Part shown: positions 19,155-28,984 of the stretch, one piece after another | Position numbering within the stretch: position 1 is the first letter of the stretch | Layout: each line of letters begins with the position of its first letter | NCBI RefSeq assembly: GCF_003258835.1 | Contig: NZ_NPEV01000012.1 | Span: 45,024-107,267, forward strand | Direction: 5' to 3' | From: Rhodobium orientis | Lineage (GTDB): Bacteria > Pseudomonadota > Alphaproteobacteria > Rhizobiales > Rhodobiaceae | Length of the DNA: 62,244 nt | Program-made: the position numbers and the translations under genes | Notes under the pieces: generated by a model | Told to the model about the DNA's origin: nothing | Seen by the model: the letters and a program-made list of their open reading frames with translations, nothing else | The model's database searches: none

Positions 19155-20539
19155 TGCCCGCTCATATGCCGACTGAGATGATGACCATGAAGGAGACCCG
19201 GCCCGTGATCCGGCAGCATGTTCCCGCCCGTGCAGCGCTGCAGGCGCTCACCGTCGCTTTCGCCTTCGTCGCCCTCGTGGCGCTCGCGCCGTTCGCCCGC
19301 GCCATGGAGATCCAGCGCGTCGTCAGTCCCGGCGGCATCGAGGCCTGGCTGGTGGAAGAGCACTCGATCCCGCTGATCGCGGTCAACTTCGCCTTCAGCG
19401 GCGGCTCGGCCCAAGACCCGGAGGGCAAGGCCGGTGTCGCCAACATGGTCTCCGGTCTCCTCGACGAGGGCGCCGGCGACCTCGACAGCAAGGCTTTCCA
19501 GGAGCGCCTGCAGGACACCTCGGTGCAGCTCTCCTTTTCCGAGGGGCGCGATGCCTTCTACGGCAGCCTGCGCACCCTGACGACCAATCTCTCCGAAGGC
19601 GCCGACCTGTTGAAGCTCGCTGTCAATGAGCCGCGCTTCGACGCCGAGCCGGTGGAGCGCATCCGCGCCCAGGTGCTGTCCTCGATCCGCCGCAACGAGA
19701 AGGATCCCGACAACATCGCCTCCCGCGTGTGGTTCAAGACCGCCTTTCCGAAGCACCCCTACGGCAATCCGAGCAAGGGCACGGAGGACACCGTCAAGAA
19801 GATCACCGTCGACGACCTGAAGGCCTTCCGCAAGGATGTCTTTGCCAGGGAAAACCTGAAGATCGCCGTCGTCGGCGCCATCGATGCGGAGACCGTCGGC
19901 AAGCTCGTCGACGAGGTCTTCGGCGACCTGCCGGAAAAGGCCAATCTCACCGAAGTGCCGGACGTCTCACCGGTAACCGGCGCGCGCAACGTGGAATCGA
20001 TGGCGATCCCGCAGACCGTCATCCGCTTCGGCGGCGCCGGCCTGAAACGCGCCGACAAGGATTTCGTGCCGGCCTATGTGATGAACCACATCCTCGGCGG
20101 CGGCAGCTTTACCTCGCGGCTCTATGAGGAAGTGCGCGAGAAACGCGGCCTTGCCTATTCGGTCTACACCTATCTGGCGCCGATGGACCACGCCGGCATC
20201 TTCCTCGGCGGCACCGCGACCCGCTCCGGGCGCGCCGACGAGACGCTGAAGCTGATCCGCGCCGAAATCCGCCGCATGGCGGAGGAAGGCCCGACCGCCG
20301 AAGAGCTGGAAAAGGCCAAGAAGTACCTGATCGGGTCCTATCCGCTGCGCTTCGACGCATCGTCCAAGATCGCCGAGGCGCTGGTTGCCATCCAGCAGGA
20401 AGACCTCGGCATCGACTATATCGACAAGCGCAACGATCTCATCGAGGCCGTCACCCTGGAAGACGTCAAGCGCGCGGCAAAGCGCGTTCTGGCCGGCGGC
20501 GACCTGACGATCTCGGTCGTCGGGCAGTCGTCGAGCTGA
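19154..20539 (+). CDS. M16-family protein lacking the zinc site (partner subunit)
   Basis: 461 residues with an N-terminal signal or anchor (ALTVAFAFVALVALAPFARA). Fold-level similarity to M16 peptidases is clear (GVANMVSGLLDEGAG at the zinc-motif position, later MNHILGGGSFTSRLYEEVREKRGLAY), but HxxEH is replaced by NMVSG, so it cannot bind catalytic zinc. The start overlaps the stop of the active subunit (TGATG), arguing for coupled synthesis of a heterodimer, as in mitochondrial processing peptidase. Confidence 0.9.
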   Translation: MPAHMPTEMMTMKETRPVIRQHVPARAALQALTVAFAFVALVALAPFARAMEIQRVVSPGGIEAWLVEEHSIPLIAVNFAFSGGSAQDPEGKAGVANMVSGLLDEGAGDLDSKAFQERLQDTSVQLSFSEGRDAFYGSLRTLTTNLSEGADLLKLAVNEPRFDAEPVERIRAQVLSSIRRNEKDPDNIASRVWFKTAFPKHPYGNPSKGTEDTVKKITVDDLKAFRKDVFARENLKIAVVGAIDAETVGKLVDEVFGDLPEKANLTEVPDVSPVTGARNVESMAIPQTVIRFGGAGLKRADKDFVPAYVMNHILGGGSFTSRLYEEVREKRGLAYSVYTYLAPMDHAGIFLGGTATRSGRADETLKLIRAEIRRMAEEGPTAEELEKAKKYLIGSYPLRFDASSKIAEALVAIQQEDLGIDYIDKRNDLIEAVTLEDVKRAAKRVLAGGDLTISVVGQSSS

Positions 20540-20560
20540 TGTCGGGAGAGGGGACGTCTC

Positions 20561-21142
20561 TTACGTCCGGGCGATGATCTCGCGTTCCGCGTAGCGCGTT
20601 TCCGTCCGCTCCGGCAGCCCGGTCTTGCGCCGGGCAAGGAAGCGCGGGCGGCGGCGCCGGTTGGTGCGGCGGCGGCGCGACAGCGTGCCGTCGAAGCGCA
20701 GGCGGCCGATCTGGGCGACCGGCTGGGTCAGGCTGCCGTCCGCCTCGATCAGCATCAACGGCAGGCCGAGGGTCTTCGACCAGGCCTGCCAGTCGGCGAC
20801 GATCTCGTCATAGCTGTCGGCAACGACAAGCGGCAGCGACAGCGCCGGATCCCGGTGCAGAAGCTCGATGGAGACCGCGACCGCGCCCTCCTCGTCGAGC
20901 GGGCTCGAGCGCACGGCGATGCCGGTGAACGCCGAGACCGGCAGCGAGACGGTGAGGGGCAGACCGGACAGGCGGCGTTTGACCACCACCAGGTCCCGGT
21001 CGAGATAGATGTTTGCCTCATCGCCTGCCTGCGCGCCGGCAAGCGGGGCCGAATAACGCGCAGGCAGGGAGAAGGGATCCAGCCTCAAGCCGAAGCTGTT
21101 CCGCGGAAGCGGAGCTCTTTTACTCAACATTTGACGCCTCAT
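20561..21142 (-). CDS. DUF6101-family protein
   Basis: 193 residues starting MRRQMLSKRAP; homologues I recall begin MRRQ and share GLRLDPFSLPARY, a middle with LPLVV ... DWQAWSKTLGLPL and a very basic Arg-rich end (SRRRRTNRRRRPRF). Function unknown. The basic tail could bind nucleic acid or membrane phosphates; that is inference. In-frame ATGs at 21196 and 21130 are alternatives. Convergent with the M16 pair, divergent from pmbA. Confidence 0.7.
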   Translation of the reverse strand: MRRQMLSKRAPLPRNSFGLRLDPFSLPARYSAPLAGAQAGDEANIYLDRDLVVVKRRLSGLPLTVSLPVSAFTGIAVRSSPLDEEGAVAVSIELLHRDPALSLPLVVADSYDEIVADWQAWSKTLGLPLMLIEADGSLTQPVAQIGRLRFDGTLSRRRRTNRRRRPRFLARRKTGLPERTETRYAEREIIART

Positions 21143-21422
21143 GAACTTTGTTGGGGGCGGTTTTTCTTGGAGCCCCGTGTTCATGTTGAGGGTCAATTTA
21201 TGCGGGACAGGTTTGGATCGGCTTAAGGGGTCTGGTTAAATTTTAGTGATTTCTGAAAGGGTTAGCAGAATATCACCAGAACTTCTGGAAACCTCTTGTT
21301 CATCTTGACGGCGGACCGCCTTGCGGGCTGCCGCGGCGCTCTTGCCGCCGTCCGAAAAATCGACCGTGCTTGCCGGGCCGCTCCGGGCGCCCTAAACAGG
21401 TCTCAACCTGGAGACTCTTTCA

Positions 21423-22769
21423 ATGTCAGTTGATCTGGATTTAAAACCGCTTGAGGCGCGGGCCGCCGAGCTCGTTGCCGCGGCCAAGCGGGCCGGCGCC
21501 GATGCCGCCGACGCGGTCGTCGTCAAGGGCGTGCAGCTTGGTATCGATGTGCGCGGCGGCAAGGTGGAGGAGAGCGAGCGCTCCGAATCGGACGACTTCT
21601 CGCTGCGCGTCTTCGTCGGCAACCGCTCCGCCTCGGTCTCGGCCAATGTGCTCGACAGGCTCGACACGCTGGCCGAGCGTGCCGTCGCCATGGCCAAGGT
21701 CGCCCCGGAGGACCGCTTCGCGGGCCTGGCCGACCGCGAGCGCCTCGCCCGCGAATTCCCCGACCTCGACCTCGTCGATCCGGTGCAGCCGGATGCCAAG
21801 GCGCTCACCGACGTGGCGCTTGTCGCCGAGGAGGCCGGCCTTGCGGTCGAGGGCGTTGCCAAGTCGGGCGGCGCCCATGCCGGCACCAGCCTTTCCGGCC
21901 TTGTCCTGGCCACCTCCGACGGCTTTGCCGGCTCCTACCTGGTCTCCCGCCACACCATCTCCATGACGGCCATCGCCGGCAGCGGCACCGGCATGGAGCG
22001 CGATTACGAGATGTCGGTCGCCACCCACCGCGACGATCTGGACGGGCCCGAAGAGATCGGCCGCGGCGCCGGCGAACGGGCGGTGGCCCGGCTCGGCGCC
22101 GACAAGATCGAGACCCGCAACGCCGCCACCGTCATCTACGAGCCGCGCGCTGCGGCCAGCCTCATCCGCCATTTCGTCGCCGCGATCAGCGGTGGCGCCA
22201 TCGCCCGCAAGACCAGTTTCCTCGCCGACCGGCTGGGCAAGCCGGTGTTTGCGCCCGGCATCCGCATTGCCGACGATCCGCTGCGCCGGCGCGGCCTCGG
22301 CTCGCGCCCCTTCGACGCGGAAGGTGTGAGCGTCGCGCCGCTCGACCTCGTCGAGGGTGGCGTCTTGCAGGCCTGGCTGCTCGATTCTGCGACCGGCCGC
22401 GAACTGGGGCTGGAAACCAACGGCCGGGCCTCGCGCGGTGGCGGCGGCACCTCGCCGTCGGCCACCAACGTGACGCTCGGCGCGGGCGAGAAATCGCCCG
22501 CGGAGCTGATGAGGGAGATCGGCTCCGGGCTCTACATCACCGACCTCATCGGCCATGGCGTCAATGCGGTGACCGGCGACTACAGCCGCGGCGCCTCCGG
22601 CTTCTGGTTCGAGAATGGCGAAATCGTCTCTCCCGTCAGCGAGATCACGGTCGCGGCCAACCTGAAGGACATGTTCGCCCGGCTGATCCCGGCCAACGAT
22701 CCCGAGTACCGTTTCGGCATCGAGGTGCCGACGGTCGCCGTCGAAGGGGTGACCATTGCCGGACGCTGA
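21423..22769 (+). CDS. pmbA: TldD/PmbA-family metalloprotease subunit (PmbA, TldE)
   Basis: 448 residues. PmbA/TldE pairs with TldD to form a cytosolic protease that trims peptides such as microcin B17 precursor and CcdA. The core FGSRPFDAEGVSV-like segment (GLGSRPFDAEGVS), DLVEGGVLQAWLLD and GLYITDLIGHGVNAVTGDYS are characteristic, and the HExxxH site typical of TldD is absent, as expected for this subunit. The TldD partner is encoded at 39243-40667, unlinked. First gene of a long run leading into the LPS operon. Confidence 0.92.
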   Translation: MSVDLDLKPLEARAAELVAAAKRAGADAADAVVVKGVQLGIDVRGGKVEESERSESDDFSLRVFVGNRSASVSANVLDRLDTLAERAVAMAKVAPEDRFAGLADRERLAREFPDLDLVDPVQPDAKALTDVALVAEEAGLAVEGVAKSGGAHAGTSLSGLVLATSDGFAGSYLVSRHTISMTAIAGSGTGMERDYEMSVATHRDDLDGPEEIGRGAGERAVARLGADKIETRNAATVIYEPRAAASLIRHFVAAISGGAIARKTSFLADRLGKPVFAPGIRIADDPLRRRGLGSRPFDAEGVSVAPLDLVEGGVLQAWLLDSATGRELGLETNGRASRGGGGTSPSATNVTLGAGEKSPAELMREIGSGLYITDLIGHGVNAVTGDYSRGASGFWFENGEIVSPVSEITVAANLKDMFARLIPANDPEYRFGIEVPTVAVEGVTIAGR

Positions 22770-23559
22770 CGCCGCAATGCGCGCCGATCTCGACCTCCTG
22801 GCAAATGCCGCCCGCGACGCCGGGGCCCTTGCGCTCACCTATTTCCGCCGCGATCCCGAGCGCTGGATGAAGGAGGGCAACTCCGTCGTCACCGAGGCCG
22901 ACATCGCCGTCGACGATTTCCTGCGCGACCGGCTGATGACGGCACGACCCGACCATGGCTGGATCTCGGAGGAATCGGAGGACGACGCGGCCCGGCTCGG
23001 TTGCGCCCGGGTCTTCGTCGTCGATCCCATCGACGGCACCAAGGCCTTCGTCGACGGCAGGCCCGACTGGACGGTGTCGCTGGCCATTGCAGAGGCCGGC
23101 CGGCCCGTTGCCGCCGCGCTCTTTGCCCCCGTTCACGACGAGCTGTTCCTGGCCTCGGCCGGCGCCGGCGCCAGCCTCAACGGTGCGCCGGTCGCGCCGA
23201 GCAGCCATGAGGGGCTGCAAGGCGCGCTGATCGCCGGCTCAAAGAACGTGCTCTCCGACACCTTTCTTGCGGCGACCGGCATCAACCGGGCCCGTTTCAT
23301 TCCCTCGCTGGCCTACCGGCTGGCGCTCGTCGGCGACGGCCGCATCGACGGCGCCGCCGCCCGCCCCGACGCCTATGACTGGGACCTTGCCGCCGCCGAC
23401 CTAATCGTGCATGAAGCGGGCGGTCTGATGACGGATATCGACGGCCGGCAGATCCGCTATAATGAAAAGCGCTTGCGTCATCCGGCGCTGGTGGCTGCGG
23501 CTGCCGGCGTCCATGAAGCGCTGCGGCAGCGGATCGCCTCGTCCGTCCGTCACCGATAG
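22756..23559 (+). CDS. Inositol monophosphatase-family / CysQ-like phosphatase
   Basis: 267 residues from a TTG that overlaps the end of pmbA and has an excellent ribosome-binding site (GAAGGGG). Metal-site motifs of the Li-sensitive phosphatase fold are complete: WISEESEDD, VVDPIDGTKAF and DAYDWDLAAAD. The family includes inositol monophosphatase and 3'(2'),5'-bisphosphate nucleotidase (CysQ); I cannot decide between them. ATG at 22777 is an alternative start. Confidence 0.88.
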   Translation: MPDADAAMRADLDLLANAARDAGALALTYFRRDPERWMKEGNSVVTEADIAVDDFLRDRLMTARPDHGWISEESEDDAARLGCARVFVVDPIDGTKAFVDGRPDWTVSLAIAEAGRPVAAALFAPVHDELFLASAGAGASLNGAPVAPSSHEGLQGALIAGSKNVLSDTFLAATGINRARFIPSLAYRLALVGDGRIDGAAARPDAYDWDLAAADLIVHEAGGLMTDIDGRQIRYNEKRLRHPALVAAAAGVHEALRQRIASSVRHR

Positions 23560-23601
23560 CCGTTCCTCCCGGACGACACCCGATCTCATGCGGAGCATCC
23601 C

Positions 23602-23850
23602 ATGGCCGAAGAAAAGCAGAAGCAGCTTCTCCACATCGTCATCGGCGGCGAGCTGGAAGACCTGGAAGACGTGACCTTTTCCAACCTCGACGAGGTCGAG
23701 GTGGTCGGCGTCTACCCGAACTACGCCAGCGCCTACGATGTCTGGAAATCGAAGGCGCACATGACCGTCGACAATGCCCATATGCGCTATTTCATCATCC
23801 ACGTGCACCGGCTGCTCGACCCGGACCACGACAAGGATCTGCAGGGCTGA
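23602..23850 (+). CDS. DUF4170-family small protein
   Basis: 82 residues, soluble and acidic, with LLHIVIGGELEDLEDV and VGVYPNYASAYDVWKSKA, the hallmarks of DUF4170. Function unknown. It is fixed between the phosphatase and the MsbA-type transporter in related genomes, which hints at a role in envelope assembly. Confidence 0.88.
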   Translation: MAEEKQKQLLHIVIGGELEDLEDVTFSNLDEVEVVGVYPNYASAYDVWKSKAHMTVDNAHMRYFIIHVHRLLDPDHDKDLQG

Positions 23851-23971
23851 CCCATTGCCGCTGTCCGTGGCAAGGGGATGACGCCGGCGGTCGCGACGTG
23901 TAAGCAGCGACTTTGAACGCCGGCGACAATGCGGGAATGGTTGGTTGAAGGGCATCCTTCTAGACAAGGCG

Positions 23972-25804
23972 ATGGACGCGCGGGACGACGACACCCTCGA
24001 CGTGCCGCCGATCGAGACCTTTGAGGTCGTTCGCCGCATTGCCCGCGACCACCTGAAGCCGCGCTGGCCGCTGCTCGTGGTGGCGCTCGCCACCATGGCC
24101 TTCGTCGCCGCGACCACCGGCGCCATGCCGTTCCTGATGCAGCGCGCCATCGACGACATCTTCATCGCCCGCAAGGAGGCGATGCTCTACGTGCTGCCGG
24201 TCGCCGTCCTTGCCGTGATGGTGGCCCGCGGCATGGCCGACTACACCTCGCGGGTGACCGAGGCCTATCTCGGCAGCCGCATCATCGCCGATCTGCGCAC
24301 CCAGCTCTTCGAAAAGCTCGCCTTTTCCGACCTCGGCTGGTTGCAGGCGACCCATTCGGGCCGCTTCGTCTCCGTCTTCATGACCGATGTAACGGTGGTC
24401 AACCGCGCCGCCGCCCAGACCCTTTCCGGCATCGCCAAGAATTTTCTGCAGATCGTCTTCCTGACCGCCGCCATGTTCTACATGGACTGGCTCCTGGCGC
24501 TGATCGTCCTTGCCGCCCTGCCGATCGGCGGCTCGCTCCTGCGCCTGCAGCGAAAGCGCACCCGCTCCTCGGTGCGCCGCACCTTGCAGGAGACCGGCGA
24601 TCTCGGCTCCATCGTCGCCCAGACGCTGCACGGCATCCGCGTCGTCAAGGCCTACCACCGCGAGGCGGAGGAAACCTCGCGCGCGCGCGCCATCATCGAC
24701 CGGACGCTGGAATACATGATGCAGACGGTGCGGATGCGCGCCGCCACCGCGCCGGTCGCCGAATCGATCTCCGGCCTCGGTTTTGCCGGCGCCATCCTCT
24801 ATGGCGGTTACCAGGGCATCTATGGCGATCTGACGCTTGGCCATTTCTCCGGTTTCATGACCGCGGCAATGCTGATCTACCAGCCGGTCAAGGCGCTCGC
24901 CCAGCTCCATAACACGCTGCAGGAAGGGGTCATCGCGGCCTCGCGCGTCTACGGCATCATCGACCGCGATTCCAAGGTCGCCGAGAACCCGGCGGCAAAG
25001 CCGCTCGTCGTGCGCGAGGGCGCCATCCGGTTCGACAATGTGAGCTTTTCCTACGAGGAGGGCCGGCCCGTCCTTGCCGATTTCACGCTCGACGTCCCGG
25101 CCGGCAGCCGCATCGCCCTCGTCGGCCCGTCGGGCGCCGGCAAGTCGACGCTGATCAACCTGATGCTGCGCTTCTTCGACCCCGACGCCGGCCGCATCCT
25201 CGTCGACGACCAGGATTTACGCGACGCCACGCTGTCGAGCGTGCGCCTGTCCAACGCGCTGCTGACCCAGGAGCCGGTGCTGTTCGACGACACGGTGCGC
25301 GCCAACATCTGCTACGGCTCTGAGGGCGCCACCGACGAAGCCATCCTCGATGCCGCCAAGGCTGCCGGCGCCGACGAGTTCATCGCCGCGCTGGCCCAGG
25401 GCTACGAGACCCGCGTCGGCGAATCCGGAAACCTCCTGTCCGGCGGCCAGAAGCAGCGCATCGCCTTTGCCCGGGCGATCCTGCGAGATGCGCCGATCGT
25501 CCTCCTCGACGAGCCAACCAGCGCCCTCGATGCCGAAGCCGAGGCCAAGGTGCAGGTCGCCCTCGACACCCTCCTGGAAGGCCGCACGGTGCTAATGATC
25601 GCCCACCGGCTGTCCACGGTGAAGAAGGCCGACATCATCGTCGTCATGGACAAGGGCCGCATCGTGGAGACCGGCACCCATGCCGAGCTGATCGCCAGCA
25701 ACGGGCTCTACGCCCATCTCCACCGTACCCAGTTCCGGGGCGATGCCGACAGTGCGGCGCCAGAGCCGCCGGCGCCTGCAACGCCCGCCGCGAGCGCCGG
25801 CTGA
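23972..25804 (+). CDS. MsbA-like lipid A / lipid exporter ABC transporter
   Basis: 610 residues: six membrane helices (about 40-320) fused to one ATPase domain. All ATPase motifs are present: Walker A GPSGAGKS, Q-loop LLTQEPVLF, signature LLSGGQKQRIAFA, Walker B IVLLDEPTSALD and switch His in MIAHRLST. Type IV half-transporter acting as homodimer in the inner membrane. The downstream DUF374, waaA and lpxK genes support lipid A-core flipping. Upstream TTG at 23945 is an alternative start. Confidence 0.9.
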   Translation: MDARDDDTLDVPPIETFEVVRRIARDHLKPRWPLLVVALATMAFVAATTGAMPFLMQRAIDDIFIARKEAMLYVLPVAVLAVMVARGMADYTSRVTEAYLGSRIIADLRTQLFEKLAFSDLGWLQATHSGRFVSVFMTDVTVVNRAAAQTLSGIAKNFLQIVFLTAAMFYMDWLLALIVLAALPIGGSLLRLQRKRTRSSVRRTLQETGDLGSIVAQTLHGIRVVKAYHREAEETSRARAIIDRTLEYMMQTVRMRAATAPVAESISGLGFAGAILYGGYQGIYGDLTLGHFSGFMTAAMLIYQPVKALAQLHNTLQEGVIAASRVYGIIDRDSKVAENPAAKPLVVREGAIRFDNVSFSYEEGRPVLADFTLDVPAGSRIALVGPSGAGKSTLINLMLRFFDPDAGRILVDDQDLRDATLSSVRLSNALLTQEPVLFDDTVRANICYGSEGATDEAILDAAKAAGADEFIAALAQGYETRVGESGNLLSGGQKQRIAFARAILRDAPIVLLDEPTSALDAEAEAKVQVALDTLLEGRTVLMIAHRLSTVKKADIIVVMDKGRIVETGTHAELIASNGLYAHLHRTQFRGDADSAAPEPPAPATPAASAG

Positions 25805-25808
25805 CGTC

Positions 25809-26507
25809 ATGCTGAAACGGATCGTCAAATCGGAAGCGTTCCGGCGCCTCATAGGAAATACGCTTGCCGCCTATCTGGATTTCATCGACCGCACCAGCAC
25901 GCTGATCATCGAGCCGGAGGACATCGACGGCTACTACCATGCGGTGACCCCCAACATCGTCACCATGTGGCACGGCCAGCACTTCCTGATGCCGTTCGCG
26001 CGGCCGACCAACGCCGACATCCGCGTCATGATCTCCAAGTCCGGCGACGGCGACATCAACGCCATCGCAGCGAAAAAGCTGGGGATGGGCCTGATCCGGG
26101 CCTCCGGCGGCAAGACCGCGCGCCAGATCTCCCGCCGCGGCGGCGTGCGCGGCTTCCTGGAGGCGCTCCGGTGCCTGGAAAACGGCATCTCCGTCTCGCT
26201 GACGGCCGACGTGCCGAAGGGCCCGGCGCGGGTCTGCGGCCCCGGCATCGTCCAGCTCGCCAGCCGTTCCGGTCGGCCGATCCTGCCGACCGGCTATGCG
26301 ACATCCCGCCGCATCGAGCTCGACACCTGGGACCGGATGGCGGTCAACCTGCCGTTCAGCCGCTGCGGTTTCGTGGCGGGCGATCCGATCTTCGTACCGT
26401 CCAACCTCGACGAGGCGGGGCTCAAGCGCGAATGCGAACGAGTCAAGGCAGGCCTCGACGCGGTCATAAAACGGGCCTATGCGATTGCCGATGAAACAAC
26501 AGACTGA
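25809..26507 (+). CDS. DUF374-family lysophospholipid/lipid A acyltransferase-like protein
   Basis: 232 residues, 4 nt after the transporter gene. The segment VTMWHGQHFLMPF carries the His of the acyltransferase-like HX-D/G site, and SVSLTADVPKGPARVCGPG is the DUF374 signature. Related to LpxL-type acyltransferases; the fatty acid and acceptor are unproved. Placement between an MsbA-like exporter and WaaA suggests a lipid A modification before export. Confidence 0.85.
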   Translation: MLKRIVKSEAFRRLIGNTLAAYLDFIDRTSTLIIEPEDIDGYYHAVTPNIVTMWHGQHFLMPFARPTNADIRVMISKSGDGDINAIAAKKLGMGLIRASGGKTARQISRRGGVRGFLEALRCLENGISVSLTADVPKGPARVCGPGIVQLASRSGRPILPTGYATSRRIELDTWDRMAVNLPFSRCGFVAGDPIFVPSNLDEAGLKRECERVKAGLDAVIKRAYAIADETTD

Positions 26508-26513
26508 TCCGGC

Positions 26514-27815
26514 ATGATGGCGGCCCCGACACGGTTCTCGCCGGCAATGGCGTTCTATCGCGGCCTCGGCCGCGCGGCGACGCCGTTCCTCCACCTGTTG
26601 CTCGCCTGGCGCAACCGCAAGGCCAAGGAGGATCCCGCGCGGCGCGGCGAGCGCTACGGCCGCGCCTCCAAGGCGCGCCCGGCCGGCGCACTGGTCTGGG
26701 TCCACGCGGCCAGCGTCGGCGAGACCAACGCCGTCCTGCCGCTGGTCGAGCGCTTCGTTGCCGACGACGTCGCCGTCTTGCTGACGACGGCGACTGTGAC
26801 CTCGGCCAAGATCGCCGAAAAGCGCCTGCCTGCCGGCGCCATTCACCAATACGTCCCCTTCGACGTGGTGCCGGCCGTGCGCCGCTTCCTCGACACCTGG
26901 CGGCCGCAGGCGGCCTTCTTCGTGGAATCGGAGCTGTGGCCGGCGACCCTTTCGGAGCTTGCCGCGCGCGGCGTGCCGGTCGGCATCGTCAACGGCCGGC
27001 TGTCGCGCCGTTCCTGGTCGCGCTGGAAGAAGCGCCCGGCGCTCGCCGGCACCGTCTTCGGCCTCATCGACCGCTGCCTTGCCCAGACCGACCGCGACGC
27101 GGAACGCTTCCGCGACCTCGGGCTCGCCGACGTGGTGGTCACCGGAAACCTGAAATTCGACAGCGAACCGCTGCCGTCCGACGCTGCGGCAGAGGCCGAA
27201 TTGAGCGCGGTCATCGCCGGCCGGCCGGTCTGGGTCGCCGCCAGCACCCATGCCGGCGAGGACGACGCGATCGCCGCCGTCCACGAGACCCTGGCGCCCG
27301 GTCATCCCGGCCTGTTGACGCTGCTGGTGCCGCGCCATCCGCGGCGCGGACGGGAAATCGCCGGGGCGCTCGCCGAGCGCGGCCTTACCGTCGCCTGCCG
27401 CTCGCGAGGCGGCGACATTACCCCGGAAACAGACGTCTATATCGCCGATACCATCGGCGAGATGGGGCTCTTCTATCGCCTGGCGCCGGTCGCCTTCGTC
27501 GGCGGCTCGATGGTGCCGTTCGGCGGCCACAATCCGATCGAGCCGGCCCAGTTGAAGGTGGCGCTGGTGGCCGGTCCGCACCTGTCGAGCTTCGCCGACG
27601 TCTACCGCGAGCTCGACCACGCCGGCGCCATGGCCTCCGTTGCCGACGGCGCCGGGCTGATCCGCGCAATCGGGCATCTCCTCGACAATCCCGATGCGGC
27701 GCAGGAGATGGCCGCGCGGGCCGAGGCAATCGTCGCGGAGGGGCGGGGCGCGCTTGAAAAGACCTACGCGGCATTGAGGCCCTGCCTCGTGCATTGGGGA
27801 GAGGCGGCAAAATGA
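26514..27815 (+). CDS. waaA: 3-deoxy-D-manno-octulosonic acid transferase (Kdo transferase)
   Basis: 433 residues. Adds Kdo residues from CMP-Kdo to lipid IVA at the inner membrane. Diagnostic segments: VWVHAASVGETNAVLPL, FFVESELWPATL, VVTGNLKFD and VGGSMVPFGGHNPIEPA. An N-terminal hydrophobic stretch probably anchors it. Its last codons overlap lpxK (ATGA). Confidence 0.95.
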   Translation: MMAAPTRFSPAMAFYRGLGRAATPFLHLLLAWRNRKAKEDPARRGERYGRASKARPAGALVWVHAASVGETNAVLPLVERFVADDVAVLLTTATVTSAKIAEKRLPAGAIHQYVPFDVVPAVRRFLDTWRPQAAFFVESELWPATLSELAARGVPVGIVNGRLSRRSWSRWKKRPALAGTVFGLIDRCLAQTDRDAERFRDLGLADVVVTGNLKFDSEPLPSDAAAEAELSAVIAGRPVWVAASTHAGEDDAIAAVHETLAPGHPGLLTLLVPRHPRRGREIAGALAERGLTVACRSRGGDITPETDVYIADTIGEMGLFYRLAPVAFVGGSMVPFGGHNPIEPAQLKVALVAGPHLSSFADVYRELDHAGAMASVADGAGLIRAIGHLLDNPDAAQEMAARAEAIVAEGRGALEKTYAALRPCLVHWGEAAK

Positions 27816-28849
27816 ACCGGGCGCCGGGATTCTGGTGGCAGAAGGACAGCCTTGCCTCCCGCGCCCTCTGGCCGGTCTCCACGCTCTACGGCGCCATTGC
27901 CGGCCACCGCATGTACAAGCGGCCGCGGCTTTCGCCCGGTGTGCCGGTCATCTGCGTCGGCAATTTCACTATGGGCGGCGCCGGCAAGACGCCGGTGGCG
28001 CTTGCCGTGGTGCGCATGCTGCTTGCGGCGGGCAAGACGCCGGCCGTGCTGACCCGCGGCTATGGCGGCCGGCTGAAGGGGCCGGTGCTGGCCGATCCCG
28101 AGGTCCACACCGCCGCCCATATCGGCGACGAGGCGCTGCTTCTGGCTGGGATCGCGCCGGTCGTCGTCGGCGCCGACCGGGTGGCGGGGGCCGCGATGGC
28201 GATCGAGGCCGGCGCCGACGTCCTCGTCATGGATGACGGCTTCCAGAACCACTCCCTGGCCAAGACCCTCAGCCTCGTCGTCGTCGACGCGGCGGCGGGC
28301 ATCGGCAACGGCCTCGTCTTTCCGGCCGGTCCCTTGCGCGCGCCGCTCGACACCCAGCTCCAGTTCGCCGATGCCATTGTCGCCGTCGGCGCGGGGCCGG
28401 TGGATGCGGAACTCCGCACGATCGCCGCCGACTACGGAATCCCGCTCCATGCGGCCGTGCTGGCGCCGGAGAACGGCGCCGATTTCGAAGGCAAGCGCGT
28501 CCTCGCCTTTGCCGGCATCGGCCGGCCGGAGAAATTCTTTGAAAGCCTGACGGCCTGCGGCGCCGACGTTGCCGGCACCCCCTTCGCCGACCACCACGTC
28601 TTTACCGACGTGGAGGCCGAAAGGCTGCTGGCGCGGGCCGAAAGCGAAGGCCGCCTGCTGGTGACGACGGAAAAGGACGCTGCCCGCATGAAGGCGGCAA
28701 AGGGCGCCGTGGAACGCCTCCACGCGGCGTCACGGGTCCTGAAGGTCTCTATCGATTTTGCCGATGAGGGGCCGAAGGCGCTGGTTCTTGCCGCGCTTGG
28801 CGCTCGGACTGCCCGAAACGCCAAGAAGGGATGGGCAAAGGTCAAATAA
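27812..28849 (+). CDS. lpxK: Tetraacyldisaccharide 4'-kinase
   Basis: 345 residues. Phosphorylates the 4' position of lipid A disaccharide. Walker A is VGNFTMGGAGKTPV and the conserved MDDGFQNHSL segment follows. N-terminal hydrophobic segment for membrane association. The ATG at 27812 overlaps the waaA stop and has GGAGAGG upstream. Normally made before Kdo addition; here the genes are in the order waaA-lpxK. Confidence 0.95.
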   Translation: MNRAPGFWWQKDSLASRALWPVSTLYGAIAGHRMYKRPRLSPGVPVICVGNFTMGGAGKTPVALAVVRMLLAAGKTPAVLTRGYGGRLKGPVLADPEVHTAAHIGDEALLLAGIAPVVVGADRVAGAAMAIEAGADVLVMDDGFQNHSLAKTLSLVVVDAAAGIGNGLVFPAGPLRAPLDTQLQFADAIVAVGAGPVDAELRTIAADYGIPLHAAVLAPENGADFEGKRVLAFAGIGRPEKFFESLTACGADVAGTPFADHHVFTDVEAERLLARAESEGRLLVTTEKDAARMKAAKGAVERLHAASRVLKVSIDFADEGPKALVLAALGARTARNAKKGWAKVK

Positions 28850-28862
28850 GACCGAATACCTC

Positions 28863-28958
28863 CGTCATCGCGAGAAGGCCGTCAGGCCGACGTGGCGATC
28901 CAGAGCGGCACGCTTGGAGCATGTGTCCCTGGATTGCTTCGCTGCGCTCGCAAAAACG
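28863..28958 (-). repeat. Dispersed two-arm repeat, copy 2 (reversed)
   Basis: Arms CGTCATCGCGAG ... GGCGATCCA (28863-28902) and TGGATTGCTTCGCTGCGCTC ... ACG (28930-28958). This copy is diverged and in opposite orientation to the other three. It follows the lpxK stop. Confidence 0.8.
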
Positions 28959-28984
28959 TCAGGCCGGTCGAACCGACAAGCGCC

